Part shown: piece by piece, positions 32,512 through 42,186 of the stretch
How the letters are laid out: each line of letters opens with the position of its first letter
Numbering within the stretch: the stretch's first letter is position 1
Assembly (NCBI RefSeq): GCF_003970915.1
Contig: NZ_RXOF01000003.1
Location: 248,001-312,000 of the forward strand
From: Hymenobacter gummosus
GTDB lineage: Bacteria > Bacteroidota > Bacteroidia > Cytophagales > Hymenobacteraceae
Length of the DNA: 64,000 nucleotides
Direction: 5' to 3'
Notes under the pieces: generated by a model
Database searches by the model: none
Told to the model about the DNA's origin: nothing
What the model saw: the letters and a program-made list of their open reading frames with translations, nothing else
Position numbers and translations under genes: made by a program

Positions 32512-33159
32512 TTAGTACGAAGGCACCAGAAAGCTCGCGCCCTCCTCGTAGCTGTCCAGAAAATCGGCCTGGAACCGGGCCCGCCGCTCGGCCACGTCCG
32601 CGGCCGTATCGGAGGACCAGTACCGGTCGACGCACTGGTAGGCGTACTCGAAGTCGGCGCGCCGGGCGTACTTTTCGTCCGAGCCGAAGTACTGGTAGAA
32701 GTGGCCGTTGACGCCCTTGCGCTGGTAGCCGACTTCCGTCACGTAAAAGCCCTCCTGCGGCTCTTCCCGGTAGTAGGTGCGGCCGCGCCACCACTGGGCC
32801 GTCCACTCGTGCCGGGGCAGGCCCGCCAGGCTCTGGCGCTGCTCCAGCTGCTGAATAGCCCGGGCGCGGCCCGCCACGGTCAGCTGGTCGATGATGTGGT
32901 AGCCGTCGGCGCGAAAGCCGTCGATGGTGGAATCGACGGCGAAGAAGCTCCGCAGCTGATCCAGCGGGCTTTCGAACATGATGAGCGTGCACACTGGCAC
33001 CGGCACGTCGACCAGCTGGGCGTAGCGGTGAAAGTGCTCGTAGCCGACGTTGAAGCCGTACTCGGCCCAGTTGGCGCGCAGCAGTACGTCGCAGTCGGGC
33101 GTTAGCAGGCCGGCGGGCTTGAGCAGCGTGGCTTTCTCGTGGTAGATATCGAGTCCCAT
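32512..33159 (-). CDS. hypothetical protein
   Basis: The 215-residue soluble protein begins MGLDIYHEKATLLKPAGLL. It is rich in aromatic residues (ANWAEYGFNVGYEHFHRYAQ, WTAQWWRGRTYYREEP) and has no signal peptide or membrane segment. I do not recognise a family. GC and codon use match the host. It lies alone between msrB and the pectin locus. Confidence 0.65.
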   Translation of the reverse strand: MGLDIYHEKATLLKPAGLLTPDCDVLLRANWAEYGFNVGYEHFHRYAQLVDVPVPVCTLIMFESPLDQLRSFFAVDSTIDGFRADGYHIIDQLTVAGRARAIQQLEQRQSLAGLPRHEWTAQWWRGRTYYREEPQEGFYVTEVGYQRKGVNGHFYQYFGSDEKYARRADFEYAYQCVDRYWSSDTAADVAERRARFQADFLDSYEEGASFLVPSY

Positions 33160-33406
33160 AAGCGGGCAAGTTAGGCGGCGCCCACTCGGCCACGAACTTT
33201 CGGGCGCCGGGCGGCCCTGGTAGCGGAGCCGGGCCTGGAAGAAGACGCGCCTGAGCGGGTACTCACTATTCTACAATCTTTCCCTGCAATTCCGCCCCGG
33301 CTTACAGGCGCGCATGCTAAGATTCTACACAGGCTCGAAAAAATGGTATACGGCCGGCCCGCTTGCAGCCCCGACCTTGCAACTGAGTAAACCACTTACC
33401 CCGCCC

Positions 33407-35044
33407 ATGAAAACGCCCGTTGCTTTCCTCTCCTGTTTAGGCCTGATGCTGGCCGCCGCCCCCGTCGCCCGGGCGCAGTACCCGCAGATTCCGCCGGACG
33501 TGCAGAAAGCCAGCGACGAACTCATGAAGGAAGCCCGCCGCCAGTCGGATATTGCCTGGGCCAAGGCCCTGCCCATCATTCAGAAAGAAGCCCAGCAGGG
33601 CAAGCCCTACATTCCGTGGGCGGCCCGGCCCATCGATTTGCCGCAGTCGCCCATCCCGGCCTTTCCCGGCGCCGAAGGCGGCGGCGCCTACTCCTTCGGG
33701 GGACGCGGCGGCCGCGTCATCGTGGTGACCAGCCTGGCCGACAGCGGCCCCGGCACCCTGCGCGAGGCCTGTGAGCAGGGCGGCGCCCGCACCGTGGTCT
33801 TCAACGTGGCCGGCATCATCAAGCTGAAAACCCCGCTGATGATTCGCGCCCCCTACATCACCATTGCGGGCCAGTCGGCCCCCGGCGACGGGGTGTGCGT
33901 GGCCGGCGAGTCGGTGTGGATCAACACCCACGACGTGATTATCCGCTACATGCGCTTCCGCCGGGGCGAGACGAACGTGGGCCGCCGCGACGACGCCATC
34001 GGCGGCAACCCCATCGGCAACATCATGATTGACCACGTCTCGGCTTCCTGGGGGCTGGACGAAAACATGTCGATGTACCGCCACATGTACAACGACAGCA
34101 CCGGCATTGCCGAGCAGAAGCTGGGCACGGTCAACATCACCATCCAGAACAGCATCTTCTCCGAGGCCCTCGACACCTGGAACCACGCCTTCGGCAGCAC
34201 CCTGGGCGGGGAGAACTGCACCTTCATGCGCAACCTCTGGGCTGATAATGCGGGCCGTAACCCCTCGATTGGCTGGAACGGGGTGTTCAACTTCGCCAAC
34301 AACGTGATGTTCAACTGGGTGCACCGCTCCACCGACGGCGGCGACTACCGGGCCATGTACAACATCATCAACAATTACTACAAGCCGGGGCCCCTCACCC
34401 CGAAAGACTCGCCGGTGGGCCACCGCATTCTGAAGCCCGAATCGGGCCGCAGCAAGCTCAAGTACCAGGTGTACGGCCGCGCCTACGTCAGCGGCAACAT
34501 CATGGAGGGCAACGACAAGGTGACCAAGGACAACTGGGACGGCGGCGTGCAGGTGGAGGAAATGGCCAACGCCGGCAAGTACCTGCCTGACATGAAGGTG
34601 AATGCCCCGCTGCCCATGCCGCAGATTACCATCATGCCCGCCCAGAAAGCCTACGACTACGTGCTGGAAAACGCCGGCGCCACCCTGCCCAAGCGCGACG
34701 CCGTCGACAGCCGGGTGATTGAGCAGGTGCGCACCGGCAAAATCAACGCGCTGCCCAACGTGAAGCTGCCCGAAACGCAGTTCAAGCACCGCCGCCTGCC
34801 CATCGACTCCTACAAGCAGGGCATCATCACCGACATCAGCCAGGTAGGCGGCTACCCCACCTACGCCGGCACGCCCTACCAGGACTCCGACAAGGACGGC
34901 ATGCCCGACCAGTACGAGAAAAAGAACAAGCTCAACCCCAACGACGCCTCGGACGCCACCCAGGTGCGCGGCAAGGACGGCTACACCAACATCGAGGAGT
35001 ACCTCAACAGCCTGGTGGCCGTGAAAAACGTGAAGCCCTCGTAA
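33407..35044 (+). CDS. secreted pectate lyase-like protein (PL1-type)
   Basis: The 545-residue protein has a signal peptide (MKTPVAFLSCLGLMLAAAPV, then ARAQ). A right-handed beta-helix domain begins at about residue 80 (IPAFPGAEGGGAYSFGGRGG). DHVSASWGLDENM and the RNxxIGWNGVFNFANN-type segments recall polysaccharide lyase family 1 pectate lyases of Bacteroidota, which cut polygalacturonate by beta-elimination. Near the C-terminus, DSDKDGMPDQYEKKNKLNP is a calcium-binding dockerin/thrombospondin-3-like repeat. Start at 33407 is chosen because only it gives a signal peptide. It opens the pectin locus. Confidence 0.85.
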   Translation: MKTPVAFLSCLGLMLAAAPVARAQYPQIPPDVQKASDELMKEARRQSDIAWAKALPIIQKEAQQGKPYIPWAARPIDLPQSPIPAFPGAEGGGAYSFGGRGGRVIVVTSLADSGPGTLREACEQGGARTVVFNVAGIIKLKTPLMIRAPYITIAGQSAPGDGVCVAGESVWINTHDVIIRYMRFRRGETNVGRRDDAIGGNPIGNIMIDHVSASWGLDENMSMYRHMYNDSTGIAEQKLGTVNITIQNSIFSEALDTWNHAFGSTLGGENCTFMRNLWADNAGRNPSIGWNGVFNFANNVMFNWVHRSTDGGDYRAMYNIINNYYKPGPLTPKDSPVGHRILKPESGRSKLKYQVYGRAYVSGNIMEGNDKVTKDNWDGGVQVEEMANAGKYLPDMKVNAPLPMPQITIMPAQKAYDYVLENAGATLPKRDAVDSRVIEQVRTGKINALPNVKLPETQFKHRRLPIDSYKQGIITDISQVGGYPTYAGTPYQDSDKDGMPDQYEKKNKLNPNDASDATQVRGKDGYTNIEEYLNSLVAVKNVKPS

Positions 35045-35085
35045 GGCTGCACGATTTCAACTCTAGCTTGACACTAACAAAAGGC

Positions 35086-35217
35086 TAGCTCCCCTCCTCG
35101 GATGAGGAGGGGTTGGGGGTGGTTGAAAAACTAGAGCTAGAAAGCTAAAAACTAGCTGACGTTCCAGAACAAAATCAACCACCCCCAACCCCTCCTCATC
35201 TGAGGAGGGGAGCTAGC
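35086..35217. repeat. inverted REP-type element
   Basis: The left arm CTAGCTCCCCTCCTCGGATG and its inverse at the right end frame about 45 bp with CTAGAGCTAG palindromes. The same family occurs at 49621. Confidence 0.8.
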
Positions 35218-35239
35218 CTTAGCCTTTCTCTCCTACCCC

Positions 35240-36691
35240 ATGCCCCGCCGCCCGCTCGCCCTCCTTCTCTTGCTCGTCCTCAGCACCGTAGCCGCCGAGG
35301 CGCGGGTGGTGCTGCCGCGGGTGCTGGGCCACGGCATGGTGCTGCAGCGCGAGAAGCCGGTGCCCGTGTGGGGTACGGCCGCGCCCGGCGAGGCGGTGAC
35401 GGTGCAGTTCCGGGGCCAGCAGCAGCGCACCACCGCCGGCCCCGACGGGCGCTGGCAGGTGCAGCTTACGCCCATGCCGGCCAGCGCCGCCAGCGCCGAG
35501 CTGACCATCACGGGCACGAATGTTATCCGGCTGCAGGGCGTGCTGGTGGGCGAGGTCTGGCTGTGCTCGGGGCAGTCGAACATGGAGTACACCATGCGCA
35601 AGAACAGCAAGGCCACGGTGCCGCCCCAGCCCGAGCCGAGCCCCCTAACCGAGCTGGAGCGCGCCCACAACCCGCAGATCCGCATTTTTCTGGTGAACCG
35701 CAAGGAGCTGGTAAAGCCCGACTCCCTGCACCGCGGCTGGAGCGTGGCCCAGGATTCGGCCTTGCGTTCCTTCTCCGCGCCGGCCTACTTCTTCGCCAAA
35801 GAGCTGCACGAACGGCTCGGCGTGCCGGTAGGCGTCATCAGCTCGGCCGTGCCGGGCAGCCGCATCGAGCCCTGGATTCCGGAAGCCGCCTTCGGGGCCG
35901 ACAGCTACTACCAGCCGCCCGTCGGCGGCGACCCGGGCAAGTTCTACGAGTCGATGATCCGGCCGCTGGCCCCCTTTGCGCTGCGCGGCTTCTGCTGGTA
36001 CCAGGGCGAGTCGAACTGCTTTCTGGCCGAAACGAGCAGCTACTCGCGCAAGATGCAGACGCTCATCGGCAGCTGGCGCGGGGCCTGGCAGGATGCGCAG
36101 CTGCCCTTCTACTACGTGCAGCTGGCGCCGTTTAAGTACTCCGAGTCGAAAGAGCCCAAACAGCCGCTGACGCCCGAGACGCTGCCGCTGTTCCGCGAAG
36201 CCCAGGAGGCGGTGCTGGCCCGGGTGCCGCGCACGGGCCTCATCGTGACCACCGATTTGGTCACCAAGCTCGATGACATTCACCCGCCCTACAAGTGGCA
36301 GATTGGCCGCCGCCTGGCCTACCTGGCCCTGGCCGATACCTACGGCCGCCGCGAGGTGGCCGCCCGCGGGCCGGTGTTCCAGCGCCTGAAACTCAAAGGC
36401 CACCGGGCCGAAATCAGCTTTGAGCCCCTGCAGGGCCGCCTCATCAGCCAGGACGGCCAAGCCCTGACCGGCTTCACCGTGGCCGGCGCCGACGGCCGCT
36501 TCGTGCCCGCCGAGGCGCGCATCAAGGGTCGGAAAGTGGTGGTATCGGCGCCGGGCGTACCGCACCCGACGGCCGTGCGCTTCGCCTGGCACGAGGCCGC
36601 CCAGCCCAACCTGTTTTCCGACCGCGGCCTGCCCGCCCGCCCCTTCCGCACCGACAAGCCCGCCGAGGCGCTAAGCCACGCGGCGCGGTAG
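35240..36691 (+). CDS. sialate O-acetylesterase-type SGNH esterase
   Basis: The 483-residue secreted esterase has a signal peptide (MPRRPLALLLLLVLSTVAAE). A beta-sandwich start (RVVLPRVLGHGMVLQREKPV) is typical of the family. The SGNH hydrolase core carries SGQSNMEY (catalytic Ser), SSAVPGSRIEPW, FCWYQGESN and DDIHPPYKWQ (catalytic Asp-His pair). Relatives remove acetyl groups from glycans, including pectin and xylan. In this locus it probably deacetylates rhamnogalacturonan so that the GH enzymes can act. Confidence 0.88.
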   Translation: MPRRPLALLLLLVLSTVAAEARVVLPRVLGHGMVLQREKPVPVWGTAAPGEAVTVQFRGQQQRTTAGPDGRWQVQLTPMPASAASAELTITGTNVIRLQGVLVGEVWLCSGQSNMEYTMRKNSKATVPPQPEPSPLTELERAHNPQIRIFLVNRKELVKPDSLHRGWSVAQDSALRSFSAPAYFFAKELHERLGVPVGVISSAVPGSRIEPWIPEAAFGADSYYQPPVGGDPGKFYESMIRPLAPFALRGFCWYQGESNCFLAETSSYSRKMQTLIGSWRGAWQDAQLPFYYVQLAPFKYSESKEPKQPLTPETLPLFREAQEAVLARVPRTGLIVTTDLVTKLDDIHPPYKWQIGRRLAYLALADTYGRREVAARGPVFQRLKLKGHRAEISFEPLQGRLISQDGQALTGFTVAGADGRFVPAEARIKGRKVVVSAPGVPHPTAVRFAWHEAAQPNLFSDRGLPARPFRTDKPAEALSHAAR

Positions 36692-36824
36692 CGCGAACCG
36701 CAGGTCAGCGGAGCTAACTTTCAGTGCGCGCGTCGTTGAACGTCATCGTGGAACGATAATCGTGCGGCCTTTCATCGTCCAGACATCAGCAACGATACGC
36801 GAACTGAAAGCTCGCGCTACGACG
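36687..36824. repeat. inverted repeat after the esterase gene
   Basis: GTAGCGCGAACCGCAGGTCA with GCTAACTTTCAGT... finds an inverse near ACTGAAAGCTCGCGCTAC. A shorter hairpin (CGTGGAACGATAATCGTGC-like) lies in between. The left arm overlaps the esterase stop codon. Confidence 0.6.
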
Positions 36825-36892
36825 CGCACGACGCAGATGGCGCAGCAGCCCACATTTCCGCTCATTTCTCACATTCCGCCCATTCGATAGCC

Positions 36893-37786
36893 ATGCTTTC
36901 CCGCCGCGACTTTCTTTCCGCTTCCCTGCTGGCCGCCGGTGGCCTGCTGCTGCCCGGCTCGCTCACGGCCCTGGCCAAGCCCAAAAAGCTGCGCTACAAG
37001 ATTGCCGTCGTGGATTTGATGATTCTGAAGCGCCAGAAGCTGGGGGCCTTGCAGCTCACCAAGGACATCGGCGCCGACGGCGTGGAAGTGGACATGGGCG
37101 GCCTGGGCAACCGCGACACCTTCGACAGCCAGCTCAGCAAGCCCGAAATCCGCCAGCAGTTTCTGGACAAGGCCAAGGAGCTGAACCTGGAAATCTGCTC
37201 CCTGGCCATGACGGGCTTCTACGCCCAGTCGTTTGCCACCCGCCCCACCTATGAGCGCATGGTGCAGGACTGCATCGATACCATGGTGCAGATGGGAGTA
37301 AAAGTGGGCTTTCTGCCCCTGGGCAACCAGGGCGACCTGGTGAAAAACCCCGAGCTGCGCCCGGCCATCGTGGAGCGGCTGAAGGTGGTGGGCAAGATGG
37401 CCCAGAAAGCCGGCGTGGTCATCGGCATCGAAACGGCCCTGGACGCGGCCGGCGAGGTGCAGCTGCTCAAGGACATCGGCTCCAGGCACGTGCAGATCTA
37501 CTTCAACTTCAGCAACCCGCTCAAGAACGGCCGCGACCTGCACCAGGAGCTGCGCACCCTGGGCCGCAAGCGCATCTGCCAGATTCACTGCACCGACGAC
37601 GACGGGGTGTGGCTGCAGAACAACACCCGCCTCGACATGAACCGCGTGAAGCAGACCCTGGCCGACATGGGCTGGGAAGGCTGGCTGGTGATTGAACGCT
37701 CGCGCGACGCGGCCGACCCGCGCAACGTGAAGAAGAACTTCGGGGCCAACACGGCTTACCTGAAGTCCATCTTCCAACCTATATAA
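36893..37786 (+). CDS. sugar phosphate isomerase/epimerase-like TIM-barrel protein, Tat-exported
   Basis: The 297-residue protein begins with a twin-arginine signal (LSRRDFLSASLLAAGGLL). A xylose-isomerase-like TIM barrel follows, with metal-site acids in VVIGIETALDAAGEVQLL and HVQIYFNFSNPLKNG. RICQIHCTDDDGVWLQNN is near the end. Proteins of this group isomerise or epimerise sugars or act on keto-sugars, but this member's substrate is unknown. Export by Tat suggests a folded metalloenzyme in the periplasm. Confidence 0.8.
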   Translation: MLSRRDFLSASLLAAGGLLLPGSLTALAKPKKLRYKIAVVDLMILKRQKLGALQLTKDIGADGVEVDMGGLGNRDTFDSQLSKPEIRQQFLDKAKELNLEICSLAMTGFYAQSFATRPTYERMVQDCIDTMVQMGVKVGFLPLGNQGDLVKNPELRPAIVERLKVVGKMAQKAGVVIGIETALDAAGEVQLLKDIGSRHVQIYFNFSNPLKNGRDLHQELRTLGRKRICQIHCTDDDGVWLQNNTRLDMNRVKQTLADMGWEGWLVIERSRDAADPRNVKKNFGANTAYLKSIFQPI

Positions 37787-38201
37787 TATAGAAGAGCACG
37801 ATCTTATTCGCCGGGTGGGGAACCTTCGGCCGGCCGCGGTGCCTTTGCACAGCCAGTGAGTAAGCACTTACCGGCAAAACCCGCCCCTGCCATGCCAAGC
37901 GTTGCTTTCAGCACGTTCCCGCGGGCGTCTACCCAGGCCGCAGCGGCTATAAAATCCCTGACAATCAACAGTACTACTATACCACCGGCCCGTTCGGCGC
38001 ATGAGCGGTAGCCGCCCCGGTTTATACTCGTGCGCACTCACGACAGGAGCCGGCCGGCGGGCAGTTATGGCGGATATTATCCCGCATTCCGGCCGTGGCC
38101 CCAGGGCATGATAATTTAGTACAATAAGTTGGTCAAAAGGTGCATTCTGGCCTTTCTAACTGCTTGTAATTTGCTTCCTGTACAGAAGTTACAAGTCGTT
38201 C
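37787..38201. other. intergenic region before DUF3826 gene
   Basis: This stretch of about 415 bp holds no gene I can support. An AT-rich promoter-like region lies at about 38105-38195. No exact -33/-7 pair was found. Confidence 0.4.
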
Positions 38202-38888
38202 ATGCCCACGCTCCTCAAACGTTTGTTGTTCGCCGGCCTGCTGGCCGCCGCCCCGGCCCCGCTGGTGCTGGCCCAAACGGCCCCCGCCGAATCGAAAGAA
38301 GCGGCTTACACCCGCACCATCACCGAGCGCGCCGACAAGATTGTAGCCAAAATCGAGGGGCTGAAGCCGGGCAAAACCACCAAGGTGCGCGACATCATCG
38401 TGGCCCAGTACCGCACGCTGAACGACATCCACGAGGCCCGCAAAACCCGCTTGGCAGCCCTGAAAGCCCAAAACCCCGACGAGGCCACCAAAAAAGCCGA
38501 AACGGAGAAGATTGAAGCCGAAACCACGGCCGCCCTCGACAAGCAGCACCCGAAGTTTCTGGCCCAGCTGGGCCGCCACCTCTCGGCCCCGCAAGTGGAC
38601 CAGGTGAAGGACGGGCTGACCTACGGCGTGCTGCCCATCACGGTGCGCGCCTACAACGACATGCTGCCCAACCTGACGGCCGAGCAGAAGGCCCAGATTC
38701 TGGCCTGGCTAACCGAGGCCCGCGAAAAGGCCATGGACGCGGGCAATTCCGAGCAGAAGCACGCCTGGTTTGGCAAGTACAAAGGACGCATCAACAATTA
38801 TCTGTCGGCCGCGGGCATCGACATGAAGCAGGCCGGCAAAGACTGGCAGGCCCGCCGCACGGCGGCCGAGGCCCAGGGCGGCAAGTAA
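38202..38888 (+). CDS. DUF3826 family secreted protein
   Basis: The 228-residue protein has a signal peptide (MPTLLKRLLFAGLLAAAPAP, then LVLAQ) and an all-helical mature part: TITERADKIVAKIEGLKPGK, TKVRDIIVAQYRTLNDIHEA, LTYGVLPITVRAYNDMLPNL. The YNDMLPNLT and AWFGKYKGRINNYLSAAGI segments match DUF3826 as I recall it, a family that occurs in pectin-type loci of Bacteroidota. Biochemical role unknown. It lies 37 bp upstream of susC and is probably in the same transcript. Confidence 0.8.
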   Translation: MPTLLKRLLFAGLLAAAPAPLVLAQTAPAESKEAAYTRTITERADKIVAKIEGLKPGKTTKVRDIIVAQYRTLNDIHEARKTRLAALKAQNPDEATKKAETEKIEAETTAALDKQHPKFLAQLGRHLSAPQVDQVKDGLTYGVLPITVRAYNDMLPNLTAEQKAQILAWLTEAREKAMDAGNSEQKHAWFGKYKGRINNYLSAAGIDMKQAGKDWQARRTAAEAQGGK

Positions 38889-38925
38889 GCAGCAGATTCC
38901 TAGCATTCCCACACACCAACCTCAT

Positions 38926-41900
38926 ATGAAAAACCTTTTACCCACGCTTCCCGCTGCCGGCGCTCCGCGCCTGGCCGGGGCCCTGCTCAGCGGCTTGTTG
39001 GTAAGCGCCGGCGCGGCCACGGCGGCCACGCCCGGCACGCCCACCCCCCCGCCCGCGTCGGCCGACGCGCAGATTAACGTGAACGTGACCGGCACGGTGC
39101 GCGACGCCAAGGGCGGCGTGATTCCCGGCGCCAGCGTGGTGCTGAAAGGCACGACCACCGGCACCTCCACCGACGCGGAGGGCGTCTTCCGCATCAACCT
39201 GCCCACCGGCAACGAGACGCTGGTCATCAGCTCCGTCGGCTTCAAGAAGCAGGAAGTAGTGGTCGGCGGGCGTACCACCGTGGACGTGACGCTGCAGGAT
39301 GAGATGTCGGCGCTGGATGAGGTAGTGGTGGTGGGCTACGGCACGCAGACGAAAATCAGCCTGACCGGCTCGGTGGCCCCGGTGGACATGCAGAAGGTGC
39401 AGGATCTGCCCGTCGGCTCGCTCTCGACGGCCATTCAGGGCCAGCTGCCCGGCGTGGGCGTATCGGGCGGCAACGGCCGCCCCGGCGACCCGGGCCAGAT
39501 TACCATCCGCAACCCCCAGCTGCTCTCCAAGGACGGCGGCACGCTGCGCCCCCTGTTCGTCATCGACAACGTGGTGCGCACCGAGGAGGACTTTAACCTG
39601 CTCGACGCCTCGGAAGTAGAAGCCATTTCGGTGCTGAAGGACGCGGCCGCGGCCATCTACGGGGCCCGCTCCAGCCAGGGCGTGGTGGTGGTGACGACCA
39701 AGCGCGGCAAGGCCGGCGCGCCGAAATTCAACTACAACACCTCGCTGGGCTACACCGACGCCGTGCGCCTGCCCGACATGATGACGGGCCTGCAGCACGC
39801 CACGTACCTGAACGACATGAACCAGGAGGGCGGTAAACTGCCCACCGACCCGGTGATGTACACGCCCGACGAGCTGGAGCACTTCGCCAACAACAACTAC
39901 AACTGGCTGAAGGAGGCCTGGAAACCCTCGCTGCTGATGCGCCACGCCCTGAACGTGAGCGGCGGCACCGACAAGGCCACCTACTTCGCCGGCATCAGCT
40001 ACACCGGCCAGGACGCGAACTTCGAGAACATCAAGTCGAACAAGTGGACCTTCCGCGCCAGCGCCGACGTGACGGTGGCCCGGGGCCTGAAAGCCGGCCT
40101 CTCGCTCAGCGGTGACCTGTCGCAGAAGCGGATGTACTACCTCAAGCAGGGGGGTGAAAACCCCGAAAACGACATGAAGTCGCTGCTATACTCGCCGCAG
40201 TTCAGCCAGCCCTACGTGAACGGGCTGCCGGTGCTGCTGAACCCCGTCAGCAACCCCAGCAACGACTTCGGCGCCTTCCACTTCTTCGAGGTGCAGCGCT
40301 CCAACAACTACACCGCCACCCGCGGCACGGGCCTGAACCTGACGGCCAACGTGGACTACGAGGTGCCTTTCCTGAAGGGCCTGAAGCTGCGCGGCCTGTT
40401 CGGCAAGACGATGGATAACACCTTCGGCAAGCAGTACGGGACCAAGTACAACGTGTACCAGTTCTCGATGCTGGGCCAGAACAAGCACATCTACGGCGGC
40501 GACGTGCAGAAAATCGTGACGCTGAACAACGGGGACCGGGTGCGCATCAACCCCGGCTTCTACGACAGCTACCAGCTGAACGGCTACCTGACCTTCGACC
40601 GGGACTTCGGCAAGCACCACGTTTCGGCCATTGCCTTCTACGAGCAGTCGGAAGTGCACCGCGACGAAGTAGCGGCCATGGCCGAAGGCGTCATCATCGG
40701 GGGCCTGGACAACATGCGCTACGCCACGGGCGCGCAGACGGCCAACGAAACGGAGTCGGAAAACGGGCTGGTGTCCATGGCCGGCCGCCTGAACTACGCC
40801 TACGACAACAAGTACCTGCTGGAGTTTGCCATCCGCCGCGACGGGTCGACCAACTTCGCGCCGGGCCTGCGCTGGGGCACCTTCCCCTCGCTGTCGGTGG
40901 GCTGGGTGATGTCGGAGGAAGGCTTCTTCCGCGACAACGTCCACTTCGTCAACCTGCTGAAAATCCGCGCTTCGGGGGCCCGCATGGGCAACGACGCCAC
41001 CAAGGCCTACCAGTGGCTGACCAGCTACAACATCCAGACGGGCAAGGCGCCCGTGTTCGGCGGCAACACCGACCGCGGCCTGGTCATCAACCCGGCCACC
41101 GCCATGGCCAACCCCCTGGTGCAGTGGGACGACGTGAACAAGTTCAACGGGGGCCTGGACATGGCTTTCCTGGAAAACCGTCTCTCGTTTACGGCCGACG
41201 CCTACTACAACCACCACTACAACATGCTCACCAATCTGACCAGCGGGGTGCCGCTGCTGATTGGGGCCACGGTGCCGTCGGAAAACTTCTCCACCGTCAA
41301 CGCCTTCGGCTACGAACTCTCGGTGGGCTACAACGGCCGCGTCGGCAACGACCTGAGCTACAAAATCAACTCCTTCTTCACCTGGTACGACAACAAGAAC
41401 ATCAAGGTGGACGTGGAGAAGGGCAAGATTGGCACCTACCAGGACCCCACCGGCCGCTCCAGCGACATGGGCGTGCTGGGCTACAAGTACCTGGGGATGA
41501 TCCGTACGCAGGCTGATCTGGATGCCTGGATAGCGGCTACCGGCTACACCCCCACGAACGGGCGCGGCACCATCTTCGGGGCGCAGCCGAAGCTGGGGAT
41601 GCTGACCTACGAGGACGTGCGCGGCCCCAAGAACCCGCTCACGAACGAGTACGCCGGTCCGGACGGCAAAATCACCGAGGAAGACCTGCAGTACCTCACC
41701 AAGAAGGCCAGCAACCACTACTCCGTGGGCCTGAACCCCTCGATTTCGTGGAAGGGCCTGAACGTGTCGGTAACCATGGGCGCCTCCTTCGGCGGGCAGG
41801 ACGTGATTGAGTCGACGGCCCGCTCGCAGGCCACGGCTACGGCCAACCGCCCGGCCTTCTGGGCCGACCACTGGACGCGCGAAAACCCGGACGCGAAGTA

Positions 41901-42171
41901 CCCGAGCCCCTTCTACAAGGACAACTACAACGTGACCTCGGACTTCTGGTTCCGCAGCTCGTTTACGGCCGGCATGCGCAACGCCAACGTGTCGTACACC
42001 TTCCCGACCACGCTGACCAGCAAGGCCGGCATCGGCAGCCTGCGGGTGTACTTCGTGGCCCTGAACCCGGTGAACTTCTACAACCCCTACGACTTCAAAG
42101 TCTACTCGGGCGCTTACGACGCCTACCCCACGCTGCGCTCCATGTCGCTGGGCTTGAACATTGGCCTGTAA
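38926..42171 (+). CDS. susC: SusC/RagA-type TonB-dependent outer-membrane transporter
   Basis: The 1081-residue receptor imports oligosaccharides across the outer membrane using TonB energy. A signal-like N-terminus is followed by a CarboxypepD_reg-like domain (about residues 55-125, VTGTVRDAKGGVIPGASVVL). The SusC signature LDEVVVVGYGTQ, a plug domain and a long beta-barrel come next, ending with the terminal strand SLGLNIGL. Length is normal. It starts 37 bp after the DUF3826 gene and is followed 15 bp later by its SusD partner. The other locus genes predict a rhamnogalacturonan-type pectin ligand. Confidence 0.96.
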   Translation: MKNLLPTLPAAGAPRLAGALLSGLLVSAGAATAATPGTPTPPPASADAQINVNVTGTVRDAKGGVIPGASVVLKGTTTGTSTDAEGVFRINLPTGNETLVISSVGFKKQEVVVGGRTTVDVTLQDEMSALDEVVVVGYGTQTKISLTGSVAPVDMQKVQDLPVGSLSTAIQGQLPGVGVSGGNGRPGDPGQITIRNPQLLSKDGGTLRPLFVIDNVVRTEEDFNLLDASEVEAISVLKDAAAAIYGARSSQGVVVVTTKRGKAGAPKFNYNTSLGYTDAVRLPDMMTGLQHATYLNDMNQEGGKLPTDPVMYTPDELEHFANNNYNWLKEAWKPSLLMRHALNVSGGTDKATYFAGISYTGQDANFENIKSNKWTFRASADVTVARGLKAGLSLSGDLSQKRMYYLKQGGENPENDMKSLLYSPQFSQPYVNGLPVLLNPVSNPSNDFGAFHFFEVQRSNNYTATRGTGLNLTANVDYEVPFLKGLKLRGLFGKTMDNTFGKQYGTKYNVYQFSMLGQNKHIYGGDVQKIVTLNNGDRVRINPGFYDSYQLNGYLTFDRDFGKHHVSAIAFYEQSEVHRDEVAAMAEGVIIGGLDNMRYATGAQTANETESENGLVSMAGRLNYAYDNKYLLEFAIRRDGSTNFAPGLRWGTFPSLSVGWVMSEEGFFRDNVHFVNLLKIRASGARMGNDATKAYQWLTSYNIQTGKAPVFGGNTDRGLVINPATAMANPLVQWDDVNKFNGGLDMAFLENRLSFTADAYYNHHYNMLTNLTSGVPLLIGATVPSENFSTVNAFGYELSVGYNGRVGNDLSYKINSFFTWYDNKNIKVDVEKGKIGTYQDPTGRSSDMGVLGYKYLGMIRTQADLDAWIAATGYTPTNGRGTIFGAQPKLGMLTYEDVRGPKNPLTNEYAGPDGKITEEDLQYLTKKASNHYSVGLNPSISWKGLNVSVTMGASFGGQDVIESTARSQATATANRPAFWADHWTRENPDAKYPSPFYKDNYNVTSDFWFRSSFTAGMRNANVSYTFPTTLTSKAGIGSLRVYFVALNPVNFYNPYDFKVYSGAYDAYPTLRSMSLGLNIGL

Positions 42172-42186
42172 TTCCCCGTCCCACCC

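Noticed and set aside
37804..38037. Minus-strand frame of 77 codons in the gap before the DUF3826 gene
   Set aside because: No start context, promoter or recognisable family; composition is that of non-coding GC-rich DNA.
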